This document shows positions 1 through 9,662 of a DNA stretch of 64,000 bases, one piece after another (the stretch's first letter is position 1; each line of letters begins with the position of its first letter). Origin of the DNA: an uncultured Clostridia bacterium (lineage in GTDB: Bacteria > Bacillota > Clostridia > Christensenellales > Aristaeellaceae); NCBI GenBank assembly GCA_934632155.1, contig CAKTXZ010000011.1, positions 1 through 64,000 of the forward strand. Direction: 5' to 3'. The position numbers and the translations under genes were made by a program. Under the pieces are notes generated by a model, which searched no databases, was not told where the DNA came from, and saw only the letters and a list, made by a program, of their open reading frames with translations.

Positions 1-210
<210 letters not shown>

Positions 211-340
211 TAATTTTCCTCCTTTATGATGCGGATACAAGTGCAATTGGGAAGCAAAATGATTATTTTGCCAAGGCCGGAATCAATTGGACGTGATATC
301 CGTCTATAAAGTGTTGGAATCGCTCAGGCAAGTCATGCGG

Positions 341-468
341 TTTTCAATCGAAAATGTACGGTGCGCCTGCGTCGTTTTCGTTCGGTCGCCGTTTTTTTCG
401 GGCGGATGGCCGTGCCGGCTGAACCGGAACAGAATACGCTTTGCATCTTGCTGCATTTTCGATCGAAA
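341..468. repeat. Pair of TTTTC/GAAAA palindromes upstream of the sigma factor
   Basis: Two similar short palindromes lie in the 5' region of the sigma-factor gene: TTTTCAATCGAAAA at 341-354 and TTTCGATCGAAA at 457-468, about 115 bp apart. The second sits about 20 bp before the GTG start. Paired palindromes in this position could be operators, but short AT/GC palindromes also arise by chance. The rest of 75-488 holds nothing else I can assign with confidence. Confidence 0.3.
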
Positions 469-488
469 CCGTATAAGGGGGGAAGAAT

Positions 489-965
489 GTGACGGAACAG
501 GCCTTTGAAGGCCGGGTGAACGCGCTGCGCGGTACGCTGTTTCGCGTCGCCAGCGCCTATCTGACGCGGGAATGCGACCGCGCCGACGCTGTGCAGGAGG
601 CGCTGCTCAAGGCGTGGCGAGGGTTGAACCGGCTGCGGCGCGAGGAGCTTTTCAAAACGTGGCTGATACGTATTCTGATTCGCGAATGCATCAATATTTT
701 ACGGCAGAACCGGCGGATGATTCCCGCCGAATCGCTGCCGGAGACGGCTGCGCCCCAGAAGGACGACGGGAGCGCCGCGCTTGGCGAAGCGCTGCGGCGT
801 TTACCAGATGAAATGCGTATTGTGGTGACGCTGTTTTACATGGACGGTTTTTCAACCGTTGAAATTGCCCGCGCATTGGGCGTTCCCAAGGGAACGGTAT
901 GCTCGCGGCTGGCGCGGGCACGGCGGCAGATGCGGGAAACGCTGGGAGAGGAGGCGTGCGAATGA
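489..965 (+). CDS. ECF-type RNA polymerase sigma factor
   Basis: This 158-residue protein has the two-domain layout of an extracytoplasmic-function sigma factor. Region 2 covers about residues 9-72 (core RNA polymerase and -10 recognition; ADAVQEALLKAWRG is the helix typical of region 2.2). Region 4 covers about residues 96-150 and contains the helix-turn-helix STVEIARALGVPKGTVCSRL. The start is GTG at 489: the ATG at 487 runs straight into a stop, and an AGGGGGGAAG ribosome-binding site precedes the GTG. The stop overlaps the next gene by ATGA, so it is probably translationally coupled to a membrane anti-sigma factor. The signal it answers is not visible. Confidence 0.9.
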   Translation: MTEQAFEGRVNALRGTLFRVASAYLTRECDRADAVQEALLKAWRGLNRLRREELFKTWLIRILIRECINILRQNRRMIPAESLPETAAPQKDDGSAALGEALRRLPDEMRIVVTLFYMDGFSTVEIARALGVPKGTVCSRLARARRQMRETLGEEACE

Positions 966-2050
966 GAACGCAGGAGGAATGGCGCGGCGTATTTGGCGTG
1001 CCGGACGCCGCCTTTAACGCAAGAATCGATCAAACGTTTCAAAAAATACGGGAGGGCAGAACGATGAAGCGATTTACGATGCGCACCGGCCTCGTGCTGG
1101 CGATCATTTTACTGTTGACCATCGGCACCGTTTGCGCGGCAAGCATGGGCATGAATATCGGCGCTTATTTTGCGGAACGCTTCGGCGGGCGGCAGGAGGT
1201 TCCGCAGGGGTTTGACAGCGGCTTTGACACGCCGGTCACGCTGAACGCGGCAGGGGTTACGTTTACCATGGAGGACGCTTATCTGAACGGGCGCACGCTG
1301 ATCGCCGTCGCTCGGCTGGAATGTCAGGCGGGCGGGCGGGCCGCGTTTCTTGGCCCCATGGTAAGCCCGGACGATCCGTATGACAGCCTGCTGCTCCATG
1401 ACGCGGAGACGGCGAACGGTGCAACAATCGCCCAGCGCTGCGACCGTCTCTACGAGGTGGACGCCATGTTTCGGCAAAACGGCAGGGCGCTGGACGGCGT
1501 GCTGGATGTGTGGATGAACGAGGACGGAACGGGCGGCATGATGCTGCAAAGCGAGAATGTGCTGTGTGAGGGCGAGGAGGCCTGCGTCACATGGCAGGTC
1601 AGCGTCCTGCCGACGGGGGAGGGAGCCGCGCCGGAGCGGCGGCAGACGGAGCTGCGCGTTCGCGCCGAGGCGCAAAAAGAATGGGATGTGCCCGTGAACC
1701 GGCGCGTGGCGGGGCTTCCGCTTCAGGTCGATTCGCTGCATATCCGCGAAGGGCGCTTGGGCAAGCAGGTCGATATTCTGTTTTCTGTGCTTCCGGAAAC
1801 GTCGGAGGCGGACAGCGCCGCGCTGGAGGCGGCGAACTGCTGGTTTGAGCTGCTGGATCCCGAAACGCTGGAGCGGCTGCCGACGGGCATAAGCCTTACG
1901 GCGGGAATCGAAGCGGACGAGAGCGGCCTTCGCTTTCGCCAGACGGGGGAGACGATCAGCCCCGCTTATGCGGGGGATACGATTGTGCTGCGCGCCTATG
2001 ACGCGTGGGAAAAGACGCGCTTTGGCATGGTTGAGGTGAAGCTTCGATAA
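962..2050 (+). CDS. Membrane-anchored anti-sigma factor, DUF4179-like
   Basis: The protein has 362 residues. About 34 cytoplasmic residues come first (EEWRGVFGVPDAAFNARIDQ), then one transmembrane helix near residues 42-58, then a large extracytoplasmic part. The extracytoplasmic part resembles the DUF4179 domain found downstream of ECF sigma factors in Clostridia, with features such as VTFTMEDAYLNGRTL. The start at 962 is set by the 4-base ATGA overlap with the sigma gene and a GGGAGAGGAGG ribosome-binding site. The expected role is to hold the sigma factor at the membrane and release it on an envelope signal. That role comes from gene order and topology; no anti-sigma motif is diagnostic here. 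A second ATG at 1063 lies just before the membrane helix. Confidence 0.75.
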   Translation: MRTQEEWRGVFGVPDAAFNARIDQTFQKIREGRTMKRFTMRTGLVLAIILLLTIGTVCAASMGMNIGAYFAERFGGRQEVPQGFDSGFDTPVTLNAAGVTFTMEDAYLNGRTLIAVARLECQAGGRAAFLGPMVSPDDPYDSLLLHDAETANGATIAQRCDRLYEVDAMFRQNGRALDGVLDVWMNEDGTGGMMLQSENVLCEGEEACVTWQVSVLPTGEGAAPERRQTELRVRAEAQKEWDVPVNRRVAGLPLQVDSLHIREGRLGKQVDILFSVLPETSEADSAALEAANCWFELLDPETLERLPTGISLTAGIEADESGLRFRQTGETISPAYAGDTIVLRAYDAWEKTRFGMVEVKLR

Positions 2051-2105
2051 CGCGAGGGGAAAGACGTTCTTTTCCACTCGGGAAGGCGCGACGCGCGCCG
2101 CCCAA

Positions 2106-2153
2106 TAAAAAACGCGCGCCCGTCCCATGGGTTGGCTGTGGGACGGAGCGCGT
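2106..2153 (-). terminator. Intrinsic terminator for the HAD phosphatase operon
   Basis: An imperfect stem of about 14 bp (ACGCGC..CCGTCCCA with TGGGACGG.GCGCGT) lies between the converging sigma and HAD genes. Read on the minus strand it is followed by six T (A run at 2106-2111), a canonical rho-independent terminator. On the plus strand only a weaker T-rich stretch follows, so it may act in both directions. Confidence 0.8.
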
Positions 2154-2175
2154 GAGGCTTTCTGTTTTGTTGCCG

Positions 2176-2991
2176 TTACAGCACCCAGCGCTCAATGGCG
2201 CGGGCAAAGCCGCAATTGTCGTTCGTGTCGGTAACGAAGCGTGCGGCGTGTTTGGCCTGCTCGGAGCCGTTGCCCATGGCGACGCCCCATCCCGCGGCCT
2301 TCAGCATGGGCAGGTCATTTTCCTGATCGCCCAGCGTCATGACCTGCGACATGGGGATGCCGTAGTGCGCCGCCAGATCGGCAACACCCAGCCCTTTATT
2401 CACCCCGGCGGCCATGATTTCGATGTTCGCATCGCTGGATTGCGTCAGCTCGATGCCCGGAATTTTCGCGAGCGCGGCGCGAAGCGGCGGCAGCGGCACA
2501 TTGTCGCAAATGTAGAATTTGCGCACCGGCAGACGCAGCGCCGCTTTGACGGCCTCCGCGCCGCGCGTGTACCGAAAGCCCAGCGATGCGATGCGTTCGC
2601 CATGGGACAGTTCGCTGTGGTGCATGCGGTCGGATCGGCTGGTGCACACGCAGCCCTGCGCGAAGATAAAATAATCCGCCCCGGCGCGGGTGATGGTATC
2701 ATACACGGCCTCAAGCGGCGCAGGGGGAATGGCGTGCTCGGCCAGCGGAACCAGATCCTCGGTCGTGGATTCGGCGCCGTTGCAGGCGATCATGGGGCAG
2801 CGCAGGCCGTAATCCTGCAAAAGCAGATAGACGTTTTGCGCGAAACGGCCGGAAGCGATGGCGACGATAACGCCCCTTTCCTGCGCGGCCAAAATGGCGC
2901 GGCGGTTATCCTCGGGCAGCTTGCCGTCGGAGGCAAGCAGCGTGCCGTCGACGTCGGTGGCGATCAGGCGAACGGGAGGCATTTCCGACAT
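2176..2991 (-). CDS. Cof-type HAD-IIB family phosphatase
   Basis: This 271-residue protein is a haloacid-dehalogenase phosphatase of the Cof/IIB class, which dephosphorylates small phosphorylated metabolites in the cytoplasm. HAD motif I is near the N-terminus (IATDVDGTLLASDG, two catalytic Asp). Motif II is IAIASGRF-like, the Lys of motif III lies in the cap-to-core region (NKGLGVADLAAHYG), and motif IV is MTLGDQENDLPML. The size is normal for the class. The exact substrate cannot be told from sequence. It is the last gene before a strong minus-strand terminator, 184 bp downstream of the pseudouridine synthase gene. Confidence 0.9.
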   Translation of the reverse strand: MSEMPPVRLIATDVDGTLLASDGKLPEDNRRAILAAQERGVIVAIASGRFAQNVYLLLQDYGLRCPMIACNGAESTTEDLVPLAEHAIPPAPLEAVYDTITRAGADYFIFAQGCVCTSRSDRMHHSELSHGERIASLGFRYTRGAEAVKAALRLPVRKFYICDNVPLPPLRAALAKIPGIELTQSSDANIEIMAAGVNKGLGVADLAAHYGIPMSQVMTLGDQENDLPMLKAAGWGVAMGNGSEQAKHAARFVTDTNDNCGFARAIERWVL

Positions 2992-3175
2992 GGTGAAATC
3001 TCCTTTTCAGCTTTTGTGACTCAGGCGGCGACTTGCTTCATGCAAATTCAAAACGCGCGGTCTGCTTGCGATTTTTTGCTCCGGCGCGCCGCGCTTTGGT
3101 GTGCGCTTCTTCATTGGCTGGAAACGATTTTCGGCGTTTTTTTGCGTTTTGGGCCTTTAGAATTTGAGAAGCGCA

Positions 3176-4027
3176 TCAAAACGGCGCGTCGATTTGAAAA
3201 ACGCGGCCGTTCAGATAGGCCAGCGCGCCGTCGGTATACAGGGTTAATTCCGTTGCGCACAGCTTCAGCCCGCCGGCCTTCAGGCGCTTGTTGAGCGCCC
3301 GGTCGCCGTACTGGTCGTCGCCCAGCAGCGGATGGGAAAGAAAGGCCATGTGCGCGCGAATCTGGTGCGTTTTTCCCGTCAGCAGCGTTACGCGCAGGCG
3401 CGACAGCGTTCCGTCAAAGGACAGCGCTTCATATTGCGTGGCAATGGGGACGGCGCCCGGGGTTTCGTGGGTGACGACGCGCACGCGGGCGCGCTTGGCG
3501 TCCTTAATCAGATACGCCTGCTTTACGGCGGCGGGCGGACGCATTTCGCCGCGAACAAGGCAGATATAGCGCTTGCACAGCGTGCGTTCACGGAAGGCGC
3601 GCAGCAGCGCCTGTTCGCTCTCATCATCCTTAGCCAACAGCATCAGGCCGCAGGTGGGGTTGTCCAGCCGATGCAAAAGCCGCGGCGTATAACGCCCGTT
3701 CGCCCTTTCCGCCAGCAGGGAAAGCACGGTCATGCCCCCGCGTCCGTCCGCATCCGCGCTGATACCGGCGGGTTTATTGACGATAAGCAGCCGCTCGTCC
3801 TCATAAACAATGGGTAATTCCGGGACGAAAGGGGTATAAACCAGTACCTGCGCGCCGGGAAGCGCCGGCGTATCCCGCCCGACACGCACGCCGTTCATTT
3901 TTACATCCCGTGCGGCGAACGCGTCGCGCAGCACATGCGGTGGCAGCAGCGGCAGCGCCTTGGCCAGATAAGCCTCCAGCCGCATTGGGGGCAGGTTTTC
4001 GGGCGCGACGGCCTCATAAACGCGCAT
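3176..4027 (-). CDS. RluA-family RNA pseudouridine synthase
   Basis: The protein has 283 residues. An N-terminal S4-like RNA-binding segment comes first (about residues 1-65, MRLEAYLAKALPLLPPHVL). The RluA catalytic domain follows with the motif LLHRLDNPTCGLMLLAKD, whose Asp attacks the target uracil. HQIRAHMAFL is the conserved C-terminal RluA motif. It should convert specific uridines of rRNA or tRNA to pseudouridine. I chose the ATG at 4027, which overlaps the upstream stop by one base (TGATG) and follows a GGTGGTGA ribosome-binding site. A longer reading to 4060 has no support. The target base cannot be predicted. Confidence 0.9.
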   Translation of the reverse strand: MRVYEAVAPENLPPMRLEAYLAKALPLLPPHVLRDAFAARDVKMNGVRVGRDTPALPGAQVLVYTPFVPELPIVYEDERLLIVNKPAGISADADGRGGMTVLSLLAERANGRYTPRLLHRLDNPTCGLMLLAKDDESEQALLRAFRERTLCKRYICLVRGEMRPPAAVKQAYLIKDAKRARVRVVTHETPGAVPIATQYEALSFDGTLSRLRVTLLTGKTHQIRAHMAFLSHPLLGDDQYGDRALNKRLKAGGLKLCATELTLYTDGALAYLNGRVFQIDAPF

Positions 4028-5067
4028 CAGTTCACCACCGCCGAGGGCATGCCCATCCATCGCACCGTTTGCAGATGAAGCTGCGTCAGCACGGCCAGCA
4101 TATGCGGCGTGGGCAGAACGCAGAGCATGCTTTCCAGCACCTCGCGCATTTCGGAAAGCCGCGCGCCCTGCTTGGCCATCATGCGCAGATCCTCCAGCGC
4201 CTCGTCCGGGTCGTATTCGGGGCGCACCGCGCCCACCAGCGCGCCGCGCATGGCCTCGCAGGAGGCGACCTCCTCCTGCAAAATTCCGTTCATGCCGCCC
4301 AGCATCATTTCTCGGGTCAGGCTGGTTTCGGGGGCCTGAAGCGTTGAAAGCGTGGCCAGCAGCAGCTCCGGATCGGCAAGGCCGGGGTGCAGCAGCAGAA
4401 TGTCGCCCTGCACCGTTTGCGTATAATCAAAGCCGGCGCGCAGATAACGAACGATCATTACGCCGGGATCGGGCAGGTTCATTTCCTTCATCAGCGCCTG
4501 ATAATGGCGCATGGGCACGGCGGCGTGCAGAAAGCCGGAAAGATAGAGCAGGCTGTGCAGCGTCGCGTCAAAGGAAAAAAGCCGTTCGCGAATGACGGCG
4601 TAATGCGGCGCGAGCATGGCGCGCGTGATGGGGGAAACAAGCTCCGGCTGCAGCTGCAGCAGGGCGGTTTCGTCATCCTGAATGCGCAGGGTGCACCATA
4701 AGCGGGAAATCAGCGCCTCCGCGGCGGTGATTTCCTCCCAGTCGGACAGCTCCACGCAGCCCTCGGCGATCAGCATGCGCTTGACCAGATCATCCTCCCG
4801 CGGGGAAAGATAGCAGGTTTCCAGCGGAAGATTTTGAAGAACCATTTTCTGCAGCGCGCTTTGGGAAATTTTTCGCGCATGGGATTCCTGCGCGTAGTAG
4901 GAAAAGCGATACAGCGCTTGTACCTCGTCGTCGCAGAGGGATGCGAAGACGCCCTGCGCGGGGCAACGGGTGAGCCTTTCCTGACAGGCCTCCAATTGCT
5001 GCTCCCGAAGGACGCTCATGGTTTTATCGCACCAGCGCTCTACGCGGTAAGCGTTTGTTCTTAGCAA
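4027..5067 (-). CDS. Unrecognised cytoplasmic protein between ligA and the RluA gene
   Basis: This protein of 346 residues matches no family I recognise. It is predicted mostly helical, has no signal peptide or membrane segment, and is rich in Leu, Glu, Met and Ala. The N-terminal third has several Cys (residues about 28, 35, 44, 82) without a clear CxxC pair. The likely start is TTG at 5067, with an AAGGGG ribosome-binding site about 10 nt upstream; an ATG at 5019 has no visible ribosome-binding site. The 1-base overlap with the pseudouridine synthase and co-orientation with ligA suggest one transcript, but give no function. Confidence 0.7.
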   Translation of the reverse strand: MLRTNAYRVERWCDKTMSVLREQQLEACQERLTRCPAQGVFASLCDDEVQALYRFSYYAQESHARKISQSALQKMVLQNLPLETCYLSPREDDLVKRMLIAEGCVELSDWEEITAAEALISRLWCTLRIQDDETALLQLQPELVSPITRAMLAPHYAVIRERLFSFDATLHSLLYLSGFLHAAVPMRHYQALMKEMNLPDPGVMIVRYLRAGFDYTQTVQGDILLLHPGLADPELLLATLSTLQAPETSLTREMMLGGMNGILQEEVASCEAMRGALVGAVRPEYDPDEALEDLRMMAKQGARLSEMREVLESMLCVLPTPHMLAVLTQLHLQTVRWMGMPSAVVN

Positions 5068-5165
5068 AATTCTTTCGCCCCTTCCGCGCGTGCAGACCGC
5101 AGGCGCGCAGCTTCATTATACAGGCATTCATAGGCGTGTCAAGCCTTTTTGATGGGAATACCATT

Positions 5166-7139
5166 TTAACCGTTTTGCGCCAGACGGAAAAGCTCCGCCT
5201 CTGAAATCACGGGAATACCCAGCGTTTGCGCCTTTTGCAGCTTGCTGCCCGCATTCTCGCCCGCGACGACGTAGCTGGTTTTCCGGCTGACGCTGCCGAC
5301 GGCGTTTCCGCCGTGATCGCGAATGAAGGCCTCGGCTTCCTGACGCGAAAGCGTGGGCAGCGTGCCGGTGACGACGATGGTCAGCCCACTCAGGGCGCCG
5401 CCCGCCGCTTTACCCTCCGGCTGCGGCGAAACGCCCGCATCCAATAGACGCGCAATCATGCGCTGATTCTCCGGGTAGGAAAAGAATTCTTGGATGCTGC
5501 CGGCCACGATCTCGCCCACGTCGTCCATCTGCACCAGCGCCGCCGTGTCCGCCTGCGCCAGCGCGTCCAGCGTGCCGAAGGCCTGCGCCAAATCGCGCGC
5601 CGTGCGCTTGCCGATGTTGGGAATGCCGATGGCCAGCAGGAAACGCGACAGCGGGCAGCGCTTGCTTTCCTCCAGCGCGGCAATCAGGTTTTGCGCCTTC
5701 TTTTCCTGAAAGCCCTCCAGCGGCAGCAGATCGTCGATCGTCAGGCGGTACAGATCGGCCGCGTCGCGGACGTGGAGCCGGTCGTAGAGCAGCCCCGCCG
5801 TTTTTTCGGAGAAGCCTACGATGTCCATTGCGTCGCGCGAAGCGAAATGCGCAAGGCGTGCGACGGCCTGCGGCCTGCAGCTTTCACGGTTCAGGCAGAA
5901 CAGGTTTGCGCCGCGCTCGGTCAGCGCTTCGCCGCAGGCAGGGCAGCGCTCGGGCGGTAAAATGGGCGCGCCCTCCGCGCCGTCCTCTACGCGGCCGGTG
6001 ATTTCGGGAATTACGTCGTTGGAGCGGCGAATCCATACCGTGCAGCCCAGCGTCAGCTTCTTGCGCTGGATATCGGCGAAGTTGTTCAGCGTTGCCCGCC
6101 GCACGGTAACGCCCGCGAAATCGACGGGGGAAACGTGGGCGAGCGGCGTGAGCTTGCCTGTGCGCCCCAATTCCCATGTGACCTTTTCCAGCGTGGCGGT
6201 GTTTTCCTCGGCGGCGAATTTGAAGGCGACGGCCCAGCGCGGGAATTTGTCGGTGTAGCCCATGGCAAGGCGCGTCTGCGTATCCATCACCTTGACCACC
6301 GCGCCGTCGATGAGAAAATCCAGCTGCTCGCGCTGCGCCTCAATCTGGCGGATCAACGCGATGACGCCCTCGCGGGCAGACGCGGTTTTGAAATACGGGC
6401 TGACGGGAAAGCCCTGCTCGTGCAGAAACCGGAGCATGCCGGCCTGATCGTGATACGGCGGGTTTTCGATCGTGCCGACCTGATAGCAGAAGACGGATAG
6501 ATTCCGCGCCGCCGTCACCGCCGGGTCAAGGTTGCGCAGCGCGCCCGCGGCGGCGTTTCGCGCGTTTTTGAGCGGCTCGGCCGCCGTCTGGTTATACTTT
6601 TCCAGCGCGCTCAGGCGCATGATGCACTCGCCCTGCACCTCGATTTTTCCCTGCCACGGAATGGAGAGCGGCACGCCGTGAACGGTGCGGGCCTGCGGCA
6701 GGATGGCCTCGCCGACCTCGCCGTTTCCGCGCGTGGCGGCCTCCGTCAGCACGCCGCCGTCGTAGGTCAGGTTCAGCGTCAGGCCGTCGAATTTGTACTC
6801 CACGCCGTAGGTGAGCGGCGGCAGCGTCTGGGCCTGCGCGTGCAGCTTTTCCGTGCGGTCAAACCATGCGTTCAATTCGCCCTCGCTCTGCGCCTTATCC
6901 ATGCTCCAAAGGCGGGAAATGTGCCGGTGCTGGCGAAAGGCGGTCAGCGGCTCGCCGCCTACGCGCAGCGACGGCGAATCGGGCAGCACAATCCCGGTTT
7001 CCTTTTCCATGGCCAGCAGCTGGTTGTATAGCTTGTCCCACTGCGCGTCGGAAATGATGGGGTTATCCAGCACATAGTAGGCGTGCGCGGTCTTGTTCAG
7101 GTAATCGACCAGCGCGCGCATGTCCGTTTGCTCTGCCAT
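5166..7139 (-). CDS. ligA: NAD-dependent DNA ligase LigA
   Basis: LigA seals nicks during replication and repair using NAD+. The 657 residues show the expected order. The Ia domain (ISDAQWDKLYNQLLAME) is followed by the adenylation domain, with the nucleotide-accepting Lys in EYKFDG (about residue 118) and RNAAAGALRNLD. Next come the OB fold, a four-Cys zinc finger (CPACGEAL, then CLNRESC), helix-hairpin-helix repeats (about 470-560) and a C-terminal BRCT domain (LSGLTIVVTGTLPTLSRQEA onward). The length is slightly below the usual 665-670. The ATG at 7139 has a GGGAGGG ribosome-binding site. It follows pcrA on the same strand, the standard Gram-positive pairing. Confidence 0.97.
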   Translation of the reverse strand: MAEQTDMRALVDYLNKTAHAYYVLDNPIISDAQWDKLYNQLLAMEKETGIVLPDSPSLRVGGEPLTAFRQHRHISRLWSMDKAQSEGELNAWFDRTEKLHAQAQTLPPLTYGVEYKFDGLTLNLTYDGGVLTEAATRGNGEVGEAILPQARTVHGVPLSIPWQGKIEVQGECIMRLSALEKYNQTAAEPLKNARNAAAGALRNLDPAVTAARNLSVFCYQVGTIENPPYHDQAGMLRFLHEQGFPVSPYFKTASAREGVIALIRQIEAQREQLDFLIDGAVVKVMDTQTRLAMGYTDKFPRWAVAFKFAAEENTATLEKVTWELGRTGKLTPLAHVSPVDFAGVTVRRATLNNFADIQRKKLTLGCTVWIRRSNDVIPEITGRVEDGAEGAPILPPERCPACGEALTERGANLFCLNRESCRPQAVARLAHFASRDAMDIVGFSEKTAGLLYDRLHVRDAADLYRLTIDDLLPLEGFQEKKAQNLIAALEESKRCPLSRFLLAIGIPNIGKRTARDLAQAFGTLDALAQADTAALVQMDDVGEIVAGSIQEFFSYPENQRMIARLLDAGVSPQPEGKAAGGALSGLTIVVTGTLPTLSRQEAEAFIRDHGGNAVGSVSRKTSYVVAGENAGSKLQKAQTLGIPVISEAELFRLAQNG

Positions 7140-7382
7140 GTAATGAAACCCTCCCGCTTTGCTTGCGCGTGCGTTTCAATTCGCCGTTGAGCATTTTCGG
7201 CATGTTTGCCGGCGCTTGCGCGTCCGATGATTTACCGTCGTTGGAACGGCGGGAGAATCGGGTCGGAAGCGCGACGGGCTCGTTTGAGAAACACACGCTG
7301 ATCCTGATTGGTTCGGGGCGTTCGCTTCGCCAAACGGAAGAAGGCGCATCGTATCCGCGGCCGTTTCCGTTTGGGCGGCGCG

Positions 7383-9662
7383 TCAGTCGATCTTGACAAT
7401 CGGCGCGATGGAAAGCGAAAATTCCTTTGTGCCGTACGCCGTAAAGGCGATTTGAATCCGTGCGTCCGCGCCCGTTCCCGTCACGGCCTGCACGGTGCCC
7501 TCGCCGAATTTACGGTGCATAATCAAGTCGCCGGGCTGGAACACAGCGCCGACCGCGCTGCGGTTGACCTCCGTCTGCCGGGCAAGAGAGGGCACGACAA
7601 AGCCCTTTTGCACGCCGGGAATATTGAGCGCGCTTCGGGACGTCGCGGACATGCCGGGCGTGCCGAAGCTCAGGTTGCGCGTGCGCTCCCGGCGCAGCGG
7701 CAGCGCCGGCTTGGGCGGCTCGGGCGCAAAGGTGCCGCGCGTAGCCTCGGCCCATTCGTCGGTAATCAGCCGCTCGGGAATTTCCTTGAGGAAGGGGGAG
7801 GGCGGATTATGGGTAATTTGGTTAAAGAGCATGCGCCGTTTGGCGTAGGAGAGGTAAAGCCGCTTGCGCGCGCGCGTCATCCCCACATAGCATAGCCGCC
7901 TTTCCTCCTCCATTTTCTTTTCCTCCTGCGTGGAACGCATGGAGGGGAAAATGCCCTCCTCCATACCGGCGAGGAAGACGTTGTCATATTCCAAGCCCTT
8001 GGCGCTGTGCAGCGTCATCAGGGTGACGTACTGCGGCGCTTCCTCCTGACGATCCAGATCGGAAACCAGCGCGACGTTTTCCAGAAACGCTTCCAGCGTT
8101 TTGTCCTGCGACTGGGCCTCGAATTCCTTGGCCGCGCCGGCAAATTCCATCAGGTTCTCCAGCCGGGTTTTGGCTTCTTCGTTGCCGTCGATTTCAAACT
8201 GCGCCTTCAGGCCGGTTTCCGTCAGCATGGTTTCGACGAATTCGGCCAGCGGCAGGGCGTCCTTGAGCGCCGTGAGCTTCATCAGCAGCATGGCGAAATC
8301 GGCGATGCATTTGCGCGGACGGGAGGAAAGCTCCGCCGGCGGGTCGTTGACGACGGAGAGCAGGGGCAGCTCCTGCTCGTGTGCGTTCTCCTGCAGCAGC
8401 GCGACGGTCGAATCGCCGATGGAGCGCTTGGGCGTGTTGATGATGCGCACGAGGGACACGTCGTCCGACGGATTGACAATCACGCGCAGATAGGCCAGCG
8501 CGTCGCGAATTTCCTTGCGGTCGTAAAAGCGCGTGCCGCCAAAGACCTTATAGGGAATGCCGGCGCGCATGAACATTTCCTCCAGCACGCGGCTTTGCGC
8601 ATGCATGCGGTAGAGCACGGCGATCTGGCCAAGCGGCGTGTCGTGGCGCTGAAGCTTGCGAATCTGTTCGCAGATCCAGGCCGCCTCCTCACGCTCGTCG
8701 CCCGCGGCGTACAGGCGAATCTTGTCGCCCTCGCCCGCCTCCGTCCACAGCGCCTTTTCCTTGCGCCCCGTGTTATGCGCGATCACCTGATTCGCGGCGT
8801 CCAGAATATTGGCGGTGGAGCGGTAATTCTGCTCCAGCTTAATGACCTGCGCGTCGGGAAAATCCTTTTCAAAATCCAGAATGTTGCGGATGTCCGCCCC
8901 GCGCCAGCCGTAGATGGATTGGTCGTCGTCGCCCACGACGCATAGGTTGCGGCTCTGCTCGGTCAAAAGGCGCACAAAGGCGTACTGCGCCGCGTTGGTG
9001 TCCTGATATTCGTCCACGTGCACGTATTGAAAGCGGCTGCGATAATAATCCAGAACGGGCGGATGATCGACGAACAATTGCAGGGTACGCAGCAGCAGAT
9101 CGTCAAAATCCAGCGCGTTGGCGGCGCGCAGACGCTCCTCGTAGAAGGAAAATACGTCGTGGATCTGCTGGCTGTGGTAATCGCGCGTGGATTCCTGAAA
9201 CCATTCGTCCGGCGTAAGCATCCGGTTCTTCGCGTCGGAAATGCGGCCGCGCAGCTCGCGCGTGGTCAATTGCTTTTCGTCAAGCCCCAACGCCTTGACG
9301 GCGTCCTTAAGCACGCGGTTCTGATCGTCCTCGTCATAGATTGTAAAGGAGCGCTGATAGCCGATTTTTTCGATATCGCGCCGCAAAATGCGCACGCAAA
9401 CGGAATGGAAGGTGCCGATCCACATGTCCTTCGCGTCGGCTCCCACCAGCTTTTCCACACGCTCCTGCATCTCGCGCGCCGCCTTGTTCGTAAACGTCAG
9501 CGCCAGAATATTCCATGGCCGAACCTGATGATCGATCAGGTTGGCGATGCGATAGGTCACGGTGCGCGTTTTGCCGCTGCCTGCGCCCGCCAGAATGAGA
9601 ACGGGGCCGCTGAGCGTTTCGGCGGCCTTTTGCTGCATGGGGTTGAGTGCCGTTAAGTCCAT
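7383..9662 (-). CDS. pcrA: ATP-dependent DNA helicase PcrA/UvrD
   Basis: This is a superfamily 1A 3'-5' helicase for excision repair, rolling-circle replication and removal of blocked complexes. In 759 residues it has the Q motif (LNPMQQKAAE), Walker A GAGSGKT (about residues 26-32), motif Ia LTFTNKAAREMQ, motif II VDEYQDTN, motif III GDDDQSIYGWRGA, motif IV LEQNYRS, motif V TLMTLHSAKGLEY and motif VI VGMTRARKRLYLSYA. The C-terminal PcrA-specific Tudor-like segment is VFQPGDLIMHRKFGEG. Its ATG overlaps the end of yerC by 10 bases, so the two are probably coupled. ligA lies 243 bp downstream; that gap holds nothing else I can assign. Confidence 0.97.
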   Translation of the reverse strand: MDLTALNPMQQKAAETLSGPVLILAGAGSGKTRTVTYRIANLIDHQVRPWNILALTFTNKAAREMQERVEKLVGADAKDMWIGTFHSVCVRILRRDIEKIGYQRSFTIYDEDDQNRVLKDAVKALGLDEKQLTTRELRGRISDAKNRMLTPDEWFQESTRDYHSQQIHDVFSFYEERLRAANALDFDDLLLRTLQLFVDHPPVLDYYRSRFQYVHVDEYQDTNAAQYAFVRLLTEQSRNLCVVGDDDQSIYGWRGADIRNILDFEKDFPDAQVIKLEQNYRSTANILDAANQVIAHNTGRKEKALWTEAGEGDKIRLYAAGDEREEAAWICEQIRKLQRHDTPLGQIAVLYRMHAQSRVLEEMFMRAGIPYKVFGGTRFYDRKEIRDALAYLRVIVNPSDDVSLVRIINTPKRSIGDSTVALLQENAHEQELPLLSVVNDPPAELSSRPRKCIADFAMLLMKLTALKDALPLAEFVETMLTETGLKAQFEIDGNEEAKTRLENLMEFAGAAKEFEAQSQDKTLEAFLENVALVSDLDRQEEAPQYVTLMTLHSAKGLEYDNVFLAGMEEGIFPSMRSTQEEKKMEEERRLCYVGMTRARKRLYLSYAKRRMLFNQITHNPPSPFLKEIPERLITDEWAEATRGTFAPEPPKPALPLRRERTRNLSFGTPGMSATSRSALNIPGVQKGFVVPSLARQTEVNRSAVGAVFQPGDLIMHRKFGEGTVQAVTGTGADARIQIAFTAYGTKEFSLSIAPIVKID

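Noticed and set aside
441..486. Sigma-A promoter TTGCTG-18-TATAAG before the ECF sigma gene
   Set aside because: The -10 would touch the ribosome-binding site and leave no leader; not a credible promoter for this start.
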